Assembly (NCBI GenBank): GCA_028822945.1
Contig: JAPKCN010000035.1
Location: forward strand, 1-12,384
Direction: 5' to 3'
Length of the DNA stretch: 12,384 nucleotides
Origin: Porticoccaceae bacterium
GTDB lineage: Bacteria; Pseudomonadota; Gammaproteobacteria; Pseudomonadales; Porticoccaceae
Below the pieces are notes generated by a model. It was not told the DNA's origin, did no database searches, and saw only the letters and a list, made by a program, of their open reading frames with translations. The translations under genes and the position numbers were made by a program. Shown one piece after another: positions 1 through 6,420 of this stretch. Every line of letters starts with the position of its first letter. The first letter of the stretch is position 1.

Positions 1-26
1 AAAAGTGATATTTTTGTCTGAGACAC

Positions 27-55
27 TTGACAACTAAGGCTAACCCTTTTAAATT
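27..55 (+). promoter_or_regulatory. Putative sigma70 promoter for the PPOX gene
   Basis: A perfect -35 hexamer TTGACA (27-32) is followed after exactly 17 bases by TAAATT (50-55), which matches the TATAAT consensus at 4 of 6 positions. Transcription would begin near 62 and leave a leader of about 120 bases before the ATG at 181. The surrounding sequence is AT-rich. Two similar words, TTGCGAAA (83-90) and the palindrome TTGCGCAA (99-106), lie just downstream and could be an operator, but this is only an inference. Confidence 0.6.
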
Positions 56-180
56 TGAATTAAGTTCAATTTTAAAAATTGGTTGCGAAACAAATTAGTT
101 GCGCAATCAAATGTGTTTTCTTCCAAACAGACACCCTCTTGGGTTTTTAAACATAAAACATAGTATAGCGGAGCAACAAA

Positions 181-777
181 ATGACAGAAGAAACCGACAA
201 AAAGCCAAATTTCGACCCAATCAAACTCGAGCAGGTAAATGTCAATAAAGACTATCCAATGGAGCCAGAAGAGTTTGATATCCTTTACAAGCACAACTGC
301 TACTGTCACATGGCGCACGTCTCGCAATATGGTTACCCAATTGTCACGCCAATGTTTTACGTGGTGTTGGAAGATGGCTTCGTCTACATTAGCAGTGTAC
401 AAAAATACCGCAAAAAAATTGATCATCTAATTGCCAACCCAAAGATCTCAGTTAGCATCAGCAATGACGGATCAAATGCAAAGCGCCAAAAGTCTATTCA
501 AATTATCGGCAACGCCGAGGTTTCTTTTGATCAGGAGCTACTGACTAAAGTGCATTGGGCAATCATTGATAAGTACTGGTTCGACCTGAAAGGAAACGAT
601 GAACTGCGCGCCGCCGCATTTAAGGGTGTGCATACGCCAAACCGAGCAATCATCAAGGTAATCCCGAACAAAAAATCCCCGACGTCCTGGGACTTCGGCA
701 AGATGGTACAGATGTATGAAAAGGGCGTTTGGTTTAATGAAGCATACGAAATGTCAAAGCCCTACGACATTCGTTAA
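181..777 (+). CDS. PPOX/FDOR split-barrel oxidoreductase, possibly F420-dependent
   Basis: This 198-residue cytoplasmic protein looks like the pyridoxamine-5'-phosphate-oxidase-like split beta-barrel superfamily, whose members bind FMN, F420 or heme. The core spans about residues 38-155. It shows the typical strand pattern HVSQYGYPIVTPMFYV (46-61), a YISS-x-KYRKK segment (69-79) where such proteins contact cofactor phosphate, an NPKISVSI strand (86-93), and IIGNAEV (108-114). The first 35 residues are charged and outside the fold. There is no signal peptide. The ATG at 181 has a GGAG Shine-Dalgarno at 170-173 with a 7-base spacer. The gene has its own promoter and terminator, so it is probably monocistronic. 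An F420 operon lies about 4 kb downstream, which makes F420 the favoured cofactor; FMN or heme remain possible. Base composition is lower in GC (about 40% in sampled lines) than in the cof genes. The substrate is unknown. Confidence 0.8.
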   Translation: MTEETDKKPNFDPIKLEQVNVNKDYPMEPEEFDILYKHNCYCHMAHVSQYGYPIVTPMFYVVLEDGFVYISSVQKYRKKIDHLIANPKISVSISNDGSNAKRQKSIQIIGNAEVSFDQELLTKVHWAIIDKYWFDLKGNDELRAAAFKGVHTPNRAIIKVIPNKKSPTSWDFGKMVQMYEKGVWFNEAYEMSKPYDIR

Positions 778-811
778 TAATAATTTACAATAATAGTTCA
801 CATAGCAAATC

Positions 812-837
812 GGTAGGCTTCGGCCTGCCTTTTTTTT
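812..837 (+). terminator. Intrinsic (rho-independent) terminator
   Basis: A 7-bp stem, GGTAGGC (812-818) with GCCTGCC (823-829), closes a stable TTCG tetraloop and contains one G-U pair. It is followed directly by eight T residues (830-837). It lies 35 bases after the PPOX stop codon. Its T-tract ends only three bases before the GAGGAG ribosome-binding site (841-846) of the next gene, so any transcript entering the CoA-ligase gene from upstream must cross it. Confidence 0.9.
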
Positions 838-852
838 CACGAGGAGAAAATT

Positions 853-2511
853 ATGGGACAGTGGGACGATAAGTTTATCAAGGCCGAAAAAAAACTCAAG
901 TCTTGGAATATGCAAGAGTACGCCAAACAAGATAGAGTTTTATCGAGCATCATCGAAGACAAGGCCAGACAGCATCCCAACCACGTCGTCTTTCAGTTTA
1001 GAGACGAACCCGTTACCTTTGAACAACTCAATCACAACATTAATAAAGCCGCAAATGGGTTCAGTGCGATGGGTGTCAAGCATGGAGATAAAGTCGCGCT
1101 CATGCTCCCAAACTGCGTCGAATTTTTATATGCTTGGTTTGGGCTGAACAAGATTGGGGCGGTCGAAGTGCCAATTAATGTGGCCCTAAAAGGCACGGGG
1201 TTAGTGCATCAAATTGTCCAATCCGACAGTCTTGTACTGGTTGCTGATACAGTATTTCTAGATCGACTAGCGCCAGTTTCAGACGACCTATCGAGCGTTA
1301 CCCACACGGTATTTTATAACACCACCGACGAGCAAGCTCTGCCGAGTTGGAAAGGAATCGAAAGCTGCGATTTCGCAGAGTTAATGGATCACTCTTCGGA
1401 CTCACCAAACGTTATAGTAAATTCCAGTGACTTGGCCTCAATTCTCTTTACGTCCGGAACCACCGGCGTCTCTAAGGGCGTCATGATCAGTCACTATTAC
1501 TGGTACGACATCTGGTCTCAATCGGTTAAATACTCGCAGTACACCGAGGACGATGTGCTTTATACCGGTCTGCCATTCTTTCACGGCAACGCACAGGGCA
1601 TAACGATTGGGCCAGCAATTTTAGCGGATGCTAAAGCGGTTATCGTCGAACGTTTTTCTGCCAGCAGTTTGTGGGAAGACTGCCGACGCTGGGAGTGTAC
1701 CGAGGCTAACTACATTGGCGGCATTATCCCAATTTTGATGAAGGCAGCAGAACGCGCCGACGACTGCGACAACCCGCTTCGTCTAATGGTGGGTGCTGCT
1801 GCTCCGGTCAACATTTGGCATGATTTTGAAAAACGCTTCAATACGAAATTACTTGAAGTGTATGGTATGACCGAATGTTACTGCTGCTTAGCCAATCCGA
1901 TCGACAATGTCCGTCCAGGTTCCTGTGGAAAGGCTATCACCGGTTGGGATGTACAAATTATCGATGAAAACAACAATCAAGCGGCTCCAATGGAACTGGG
2001 TGAATTCGTCGCCCGACCACAGACTATGGGGGTCGGCACGAACGGCTATTACAAAATGCCCGAGAAGAGCCTCGAATTATTCGAAAATATGTGGATCAAT
2101 ACTGGCGACCTCGGGCGCATGGATGAAGACGGCTACTTCTACTTTGTAGATCGCAAAAAACAAGCACTGCGCCGCCGCGGAGAAAATATTTCCTCCTTCG
2201 AGGTCGAGGCTGTCATCAGCTCTCATCCGTCGGTACTTGAATCCTGCGTTGTTGGTGTACCCTCGGATGTCGGTGAAGAAGATGTCAAAGCCGTGGTGAT
2301 AATGCAAGAGGGCCAAGAGGTTAGCGAAGCCGAACTCATCGCTTGGTGCGAACCACGCATGGCTTACTTTGCCATTCCCCGGTATATCGCATTTCGCGAC
2401 AGTCTGCCAAAGACCCCGAGTGAGCGAGTAGAAAAATACAAACTCAAAGTCGAAGGTGTAACCGCAGACTGCTGGGATCGAGAAGACTCCGGGATCGTAT
2501 TACAGCGCTAG
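853..2511 (+). CDS. AMP-forming acyl-CoA synthetase / CoA ligase (CaiC-like)
   Basis: This 552-residue member of the ANL adenylate-forming superfamily should convert a carboxylic acid, CoA and ATP into an acyl-CoA, AMP and pyrophosphate in the cytoplasm. The motifs appear in order: the P-loop-like ILFTSGTTGVSKG (197-209), YGMTE (337-341), NTGDLG (416-421) and VDRKKQALRRRGENISSFEVE starting near 432. Length is normal for a full ligase with its C-terminal lid. The overall style resembles the crotonobetaine/carnitine-CoA ligase-like branch, including the tail EGVTADCWDRE; the substrate cannot be read from sequence. In the A10 motif, KTPSERVEKYKLK, the position of the usual catalytic lysine (as in GK) is Arg525. 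The start ATG has GAGGAG at 841-846 with a 6-base spacer, 15 bases after an intrinsic terminator. Together with the following SDR and MaoC genes it suggests a beta-oxidation-like acid degradation pathway. Confidence 0.92.
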   Translation: MGQWDDKFIKAEKKLKSWNMQEYAKQDRVLSSIIEDKARQHPNHVVFQFRDEPVTFEQLNHNINKAANGFSAMGVKHGDKVALMLPNCVEFLYAWFGLNKIGAVEVPINVALKGTGLVHQIVQSDSLVLVADTVFLDRLAPVSDDLSSVTHTVFYNTTDEQALPSWKGIESCDFAELMDHSSDSPNVIVNSSDLASILFTSGTTGVSKGVMISHYYWYDIWSQSVKYSQYTEDDVLYTGLPFFHGNAQGITIGPAILADAKAVIVERFSASSLWEDCRRWECTEANYIGGIIPILMKAAERADDCDNPLRLMVGAAAPVNIWHDFEKRFNTKLLEVYGMTECYCCLANPIDNVRPGSCGKAITGWDVQIIDENNNQAAPMELGEFVARPQTMGVGTNGYYKMPEKSLELFENMWINTGDLGRMDEDGYFYFVDRKKQALRRRGENISSFEVEAVISSHPSVLESCVVGVPSDVGEEDVKAVVIMQEGQEVSEAELIAWCEPRMAYFAIPRYIAFRDSLPKTPSERVEKYKLKVEGVTADCWDREDSGIVLQR

Positions 2512-2519
2512 TCGGTTGC

Positions 2520-2572
2520 GTCGGGCGTAATCGTGAACACTGCGTCCGACCTCCCCCAATCGGATCGTTTTT
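2520..2572 (+). terminator. Two overlapping hairpins after the CoA-ligase gene, possible terminator
   Basis: A 10-bp stem (2520-2529 with 2541-2550, two wobble pairs, 11-base loop) begins eight bases after the ligase stop codon. It has no T-tract of its own. Its right arm overlaps a second possible stem (2544-2549 with 2560-2565, one wobble, 10-base loop) that is followed by CG and five T residues (2568-2572), so the second looks like a weak intrinsic terminator. The two folds cannot form together. Termination of the ligase transcript is the simplest reading. Confidence 0.5.
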
Positions 2573-2766
2573 GAACGCAAATATTTTATATTTGTATTTA
2601 GAAATGAGCGTAAGTAAATGCTATAGCACCGCAAGAGGCGCAACGAACAATGTCTCTCGGTGTTTAATAGGTCCGAGGTACAACTAAGGACATCCCGACA
2701 TTGCCAATCCAGATTCGGTCAGCCGACTGTCAACAAATAACTAGGCGACAAAAAAGGAATACAAAT
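2573..2766 (+). promoter_or_regulatory. Intergenic leader of the SDR-MaoC pair
   Basis: This non-coding stretch starts with an AT-rich block (about 2577-2605) containing TATATT (2587-2592), a 5-of-6 match to a -10 element, but no convincing -35 sits at the right distance. It ends with AAGGA (2754-2758), eight bases before the SDR ATG at 2767. A promoter for the SDR-MaoC pair is likely somewhere here, but I cannot place it firmly. No good small gene was found. Confidence 0.35.
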
Positions 2767-3681
2767 ATGACTCAGATGCTCGCGGGAAAATCCATTATCG
2801 TCACCGGCGCTGGTCGCGGAATAGGTCGCGCCATTGCGATCATGCTAGCGGATGCCGGTGCCAATGTGGTAGTCAACGATCTCGGGGTCAGTGCGGAAGG
2901 TGAGGGCGCCGATTCGAGCCCCGCAGCGCGAGTAGTTCAGGAAATTACCGACGCCGGTGGCAATGCAATCGCCAACTATGCGAGCGTCGCGGAGAGCGAC
3001 AGTGCCGAAGCCATCGTAGCATCTTGCGTCGATACCTTCGGCGCTATCGATGGCGTCGTTAATAACGCTGGTATCTTGCGAGACTCGATTTTTCATAAGA
3101 TGACTGAAGATCAATTTGACCTAGTTATTAAAGTGCACCTCAAAGGCTCTTTTAATATGAGCCGCGCTTGTGCACCCCATTTTCGCGCACAACAAAGCGG
3201 TAATTTTGTGCATATGACATCGACTTCCGCACTCATTGGAAACCTCGCACAGGCCAACTATATGGCGGCTAAATTAGGCGTAGTCGGACTGTCCAAAAGT
3301 ATTGCTTTGGATATGTCGCGTTATAACGTGCGCTCAAACTGCATTTCACCCTTTGCCTGGAGCCGGCTAATCGGCACACTGCCATCGGACACTGAGGAGC
3401 AGCAAGCGCGACTGGAAAAAGTTAAACAGATGACGCCAGAAAAAATTGCGCCATTGGCGACTGCCCTATTCAGCGATGCGGCGGCCGATGTTACCGGCCA
3501 GGTATTTGCTGTGCGCAACAACGAAATATTTTTGATGAGTCAGCCGCGACCAGTGCGCTCGGTCCACACGGCCGAGGGATGGACGCCAGAAACTGTTAGC
3601 GCGCGGGTTTTCGATGCTTTTAAAGCGTCAATGTACGATCTCGATGTGACCGCCGATGTGTTCACATGGGATCCTGTGTAA
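2767..3681 (+). CDS. SDR-family 3-hydroxyacyl-CoA dehydrogenase-like oxidoreductase
   Basis: This 304-residue classical short-chain dehydrogenase probably oxidises a 3-hydroxyacyl-CoA or related alcohol with NAD(P)+. The Rossmann signature TGAGRGIG is at 13-20, the adenine-side acidic segment is VNDLG, and the structural NNAG lies in VVNNAGILRD. The catalytic serine lies in the segment HMTSTSALIG, and the YxxxK pair in NYMAAKLG. The longer insert after NDLG (GVSAEGEGADSS) and the C-terminal part after FAVRNNEIFLMSQPRP resemble the dehydrogenase domain of peroxisomal-type multifunctional enzyme 2 and its bacterial stand-alone relatives. I chose ATG 2767 because AAGGA lies eight bases upstream and the Rossmann strand then starts at the normal distance. 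An upstream TTG at 2701 would add 22 residues unlike the family and has no ribosome-binding site. The MaoC gene follows after 26 bases, so the two are probably co-transcribed and act on consecutive steps. Confidence 0.92.
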   Translation: MTQMLAGKSIIVTGAGRGIGRAIAIMLADAGANVVVNDLGVSAEGEGADSSPAARVVQEITDAGGNAIANYASVAESDSAEAIVASCVDTFGAIDGVVNNAGILRDSIFHKMTEDQFDLVIKVHLKGSFNMSRACAPHFRAQQSGNFVHMTSTSALIGNLAQANYMAAKLGVVGLSKSIALDMSRYNVRSNCISPFAWSRLIGTLPSDTEEQQARLEKVKQMTPEKIAPLATALFSDAAADVTGQVFAVRNNEIFLMSQPRPVRSVHTAEGWTPETVSARVFDAFKASMYDLDVTADVFTWDPV

Positions 3682-3707
3682 ACGTATGCTAGAGCAGGGC
3701 ATCTGCC

Positions 3708-4571
3708 ATGAACTTTGATTATCAGACGGTTCTTAACTGGCATTTCGATGATGTCGAACAGAGCTATTCAGAAAAGGACAGCATACTTTACGCCCTTGGG
3801 TTGGGATTGGGCAATGATCCCGATAGTCTAGAGCAATTAAAATATTTGTATGAAAAACAGTTGCAGAGTTTTCCGACCATGGCGCTCATTTTGGGACATC
3901 CAGGAGCGTGGATGAGCAATCCAAAAACTGGCATCGATATGCTCAAAGTACTTCATGGCGACCAGCATTTGGAAATTCATCGGGAACTCCCAAGCCACGG
4001 GACCGTTGTTGGGCAAAACAAAATTATCGATATACTCGACAAGGGGTCCGGTAAAGGCGCTCTGATATTAACCCAGAGGCAACTCTTTGATAAGGCTACA
4101 GGTGATCTTTTAAATACGCAAAAAGCATTAATTTTTGCTCGCGGGAATGGCGGCTTTGAGCGCCCGCCGCAAACCCCTCACGCACCCCCACCGAGCATTC
4201 CTGAGCACCCAGCCGAATCATATCAAGACATTCCTATTGCACCGCACGCTGCATTGTTGTACCGGCTAAGTGGCGACTACAACCCGCTCCATGCCGACCC
4301 CAAAGTTGCTCTGAAAGCTGGCTTTAAGAAGCCGATTCTGCATGGCTTGGCAACCTTTGGGATTGCCGCAAGAGCAGTGTTGAGTTCCTGTGCCAAGCAG
4401 CCAACAGCGCGCCTCACACACTTCAATGCGCGCTTCTCATCACCGGTTTACCCGGGTGAAACACTCCGTACAGAGATTTGGCGGCAACAAAGTAAAATTA
4501 TTTTCCGTTGTAAAGTACTGGAACGCGACCAAATTGTCCTCAACAACGGCACGGCGCAGATAGCTCAATGA
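3708..4571 (+). CDS. MaoC-family enoyl-CoA hydratase (hydratase 2)
   Basis: This 287-residue double-hotdog protein should reversibly hydrate a trans-2-enoyl-CoA to the (R)-3-hydroxyacyl-CoA. The C-terminal hotdog carries the hydratase-2 motif LYRLSGDYNPLHADP (184-198), giving the catalytic Asp190 and His195 with Asn192 between them. It is followed by the AGFKKPILHGL segment (204-214). The N-terminal half (about 1-145) is the degenerate substrate-binding hotdog, as in eukaryotic MFE-2 and mycobacterial hydratases of this length. A proline-rich linker (about 152-167) joins the halves. AGGG (3696-3699) lies eight bases before the ATG. The gene starts 26 bases after the SDR stop, and SDR plus MaoC reproduces the two activities of MFE-2 as separate proteins. 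The natural substrate (fatty, steroid-side-chain or other acyl-CoA) cannot be decided. Confidence 0.93.
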   Translation: MNFDYQTVLNWHFDDVEQSYSEKDSILYALGLGLGNDPDSLEQLKYLYEKQLQSFPTMALILGHPGAWMSNPKTGIDMLKVLHGDQHLEIHRELPSHGTVVGQNKIIDILDKGSGKGALILTQRQLFDKATGDLLNTQKALIFARGNGGFERPPQTPHAPPPSIPEHPAESYQDIPIAPHAALLYRLSGDYNPLHADPKVALKAGFKKPILHGLATFGIAARAVLSSCAKQPTARLTHFNARFSSPVYPGETLRTEIWRQQSKIIFRCKVLERDQIVLNNGTAQIAQ

Positions 4572-4645
4572 TTGCCACGTCTTCAATGTCGCTACTATCC
4601 GTGACTCAAGTCTTGCGATTACCAGACCGCGCCTTTAACACGCAC

Positions 4646-4655
4646 AGATTAATCT
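4646..4655. promoter_or_regulatory. Palindrome upstream of the amidohydrolase-F420 operon
   Basis: AGATTAATCT is a perfect 10-base palindrome in the 112-base gap between the MaoC stop and the amidohydrolase start, 28 bases before the ATG. Short TTTAA (4634-4638) and TTAAA (4655-4659) words flank it. It could be a regulator half-site pair controlling the F420 operon. I could not find a strong -35/-10 pair in this gap, so the operon may also be read from upstream. Confidence 0.3.
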
Positions 4656-4683
4656 TAAACAGTTTGTACAGAGTAGACTTCCT

Positions 4684-5697
4684 ATGAATCGCGAGCAACA
4701 GCGCGAAGCTTGGCTGGAGAAAACTGCGGAGGCGATTCTCGAGCCAGATTTAAAAATCTGCGACGCCCATCACCATCTCTGGGAATATCCAGATAACCGC
4801 TATTTACTTGATGAAGCACTGATCGATTTCAGCGCCGGCCACCGCATTGCTAAAACGGTTTATATCGAGTGTTTGCAACACTATAGAACGAACGGTTTTG
4901 TAGAGTCGAAACCGGTCGGCGAGACCGAGTACATCGATAGTATATCGCGAGCTAACCAACAAACGGAAAGTACCTGTCAGGTAGCCGCAGGAATTGTGGG
5001 CTTTGCAGATCTGCGCCTCGGCAAGGCTGTAACCCCTATACTCCAGCAACATTGCAATAGCAGCGCGAGGTTTCGCGGCGTTCGCTACACTGCAGCCTGT
5101 CACAGCAGCCAAGCCATCCGTAATTCACACACTAATCCACCGCCGAAACTGCTTTCAGATCCTGAATTCCTAGACGGCTTTGCAGCCCTAGAATCACTAA
5201 ATCTTAGTTTTGATGCGTGGCTGTACCACCCCCAGTTGGACGAACTAGTGGCGCTTGCAACAACATTTTCCAAGATTAAGATTGTACTCAACCATGTTGG
5301 CGGCCCTCTCGGACTGGGCCCTTATCAGGGTCGACGATCAGAGGTATTTAAGGCATGGCAAAGCAGTATGGCAGCGATCGCGAACTGTGATAACGTGTTT
5401 GTAAAACTCGGTGGTTTGAATATGTCGATCGCCGGTTTCGGCTGGCAGAAAAAAACCGCGCCTCCGTCCTCGTCTGAATTAGCCGAGGCCATTGCGCCCT
5501 ACTTCAATGCGGTTATAAAATTATTCGGTGCACGACGTTGTATGCTCGAGAGTAATTTCCCAGTGGATCGGGTGGCAGGATCCTATGTAATTCTATGGAA
5601 TGCTTTCAAACGCGCTACTCAGCACTTTAGTAACGCTGAACGGGCACAACTTTTTTATCAAACAGCGGTTGATTTCTACCGCTTAGACAACCACTAA
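4684..5697 (+). CDS. Amidohydrolase family 2 (COG3618-like) metal-dependent hydrolase
   Basis: This 337-residue TIM-barrel hydrolase opens with the metal-binding signature ICDAHHHLW (25-33), giving the HxH pair His29/His31. It then has a barrel histidine in LNHVGGPLG (His204) and a C-terminal metal aspartate in ESNFPVDR (Asp295). Known relatives are lactonases and decarboxylases acting on lactones or aromatic acids, so it may open a lactone or hydrolyse a ring intermediate; the substrate is not evident. No signal peptide is seen, so it should be cytoplasmic. The start ATG has only a poor Shine-Dalgarno. Just ten bases separate its stop from npdG, so it appears to be the first gene of the F420 operon. 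That placement is unusual for F420 clusters I know of and suggests a function connected with F420-dependent catabolism. Confidence 0.88.
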   Translation: MNREQQREAWLEKTAEAILEPDLKICDAHHHLWEYPDNRYLLDEALIDFSAGHRIAKTVYIECLQHYRTNGFVESKPVGETEYIDSISRANQQTESTCQVAAGIVGFADLRLGKAVTPILQQHCNSSARFRGVRYTAACHSSQAIRNSHTNPPPKLLSDPEFLDGFAALESLNLSFDAWLYHPQLDELVALATTFSKIKIVLNHVGGPLGLGPYQGRRSEVFKAWQSSMAAIANCDNVFVKLGGLNMSIAGFGWQKKTAPPSSSELAEAIAPYFNAVIKLFGARRCMLESNFPVDRVAGSYVILWNAFKRATQHFSNAERAQLFYQTAVDFYRLDNH

Positions 5698-5707
5698 GGC
5701 GACAACT

Positions 5708-6388
5708 ATGTCTGAGAACAAACCTGTAATTGCAATTTTAGGCGGCACTGGTGATTTAGGTACCGGTTTGGCACGCTGCTGGGCGGAAGCGGGATATCCC
5801 GTAATAATAGGCTCGCGCACCGCTGAAAAAGCTGAGGCCGCGGTTGCGGCCATGCAAACTATGCTAGCCGAACGCGGTATTAGTGAAATGAATCTGAGGG
5901 CCGCAGAAAATTTCTCTGCAGCTGAAAGTGCCGATATTGTTGCCATTACAGTACCTTTTAGTCACCATCAAAGCACTTTAGAGCAAGTGTCCCCGGCATT
6001 GCAAAACAAGATACTCATCGATGTTACTGTGCCTCTGGTACCCCCCAAAGTCGCGCGAGTGCAGCTCCCCGAAGGCGGCTCTGCTGGCCAGCGAGCACAG
6101 ACGTTATTGGGTGAAGATGTGCGCGTGGTGTCAGCATTTCAAAATGTTGCAGCTCATCATTTGCAAAAAGGCACCAATGCCGGTTGTGACGTTCTTGTCA
6201 GCGGTAATAACCGAGATGCCCGTTCACAGGTCATCACTTTAGTTGAGGCTTGCGATATGCGTGGTTATCACGCCGGATCCATCGCAAATGCTGCGGCTGC
6301 GGAAGCACTGACCTCGGTTCTCATCTTCATTAACAAACAATACAAGTGTCATGCCGGTATTTCTCTCACGGGACTGGACACGCAGTGA
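5708..6388 (+). CDS. npdG: F420H2:NADP+ oxidoreductase (NADPH-dependent F420 reductase)
   Basis: This 226-residue protein is expected to transfer hydride between NADP(H) and coenzyme F420. The N-terminal Rossmann motif ILGGTGDLGTGLA (10-22) and the strand VIIGSR (32-37) are characteristic; Ser36 and Arg37 fit binding of the NADP 2'-phosphate. The middle segments IVAITVPF and GGSAGQRAQ, followed by VRVVSAFQNVAAHHLQ, are also typical of the family, which includes methanogen Fno. Length is standard. The ATG has AAGG (5696-5699) overlapping the stop codon of the amidohydrolase and an 8-base spacer. Its place directly upstream of cofE, cofD, cofC and fbiC supports the F420 assignment over a generic NADP oxidoreductase. 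In a bacterium it most likely supplies F420H2 from NADPH, although the reaction is reversible. Confidence 0.9.
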   Translation: MSENKPVIAILGGTGDLGTGLARCWAEAGYPVIIGSRTAEKAEAAVAAMQTMLAERGISEMNLRAAENFSAAESADIVAITVPFSHHQSTLEQVSPALQNKILIDVTVPLVPPKVARVQLPEGGSAGQRAQTLLGEDVRVVSAFQNVAAHHLQKGTNAGCDVLVSGNNRDARSQVITLVEACDMRGYHAGSIANAAAAEALTSVLIFINKQYKCHAGISLTGLDTQ

Positions 6389-6420
6389 CTACGCACTAGG
6401 TTTAGCATAGGTATTTGGCT

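Noticed and set aside
133..144. ACCC-TCTT-GGGT mini-hairpin followed by T residues in the first leader
   Set aside because: Only four base pairs; too weak to call a terminator or riboswitch.
49..426. Minus-strand open frame of 125 codons over the leader and first gene
   Set aside because: It lies antisense to a well-supported PPOX gene, has no family signature, and its hydrophobic look comes from the opposite strand of AT-rich codons.
2604..2687. Possible 27-residue small ORF between the ligase and the SDR
   Set aside because: No ribosome-binding site before its ATG and no recognisable sequence pattern; likely chance.
2701..2766. 22-residue N-terminal extension of the SDR from a TTG
   Set aside because: It has no Shine-Dalgarno and is unlike SDR N-termini, while ATG 2767 has AAGGA eight bases upstream and gives a normal Rossmann start.
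4613..4640. TTGCGA plus TTAACA as a promoter for the amidohydrolase
   Set aside because: The -10 match is very poor (2 of 6), so I did not list it as a promoter.
4804..5112. Minus-strand frame of 102 codons inside the amidohydrolase
   Set aside because: Shadow of a real gene; no ribosome-binding site and no recognisable domain. The same applies to the other minus-strand and out-of-frame stretches across the cof genes.
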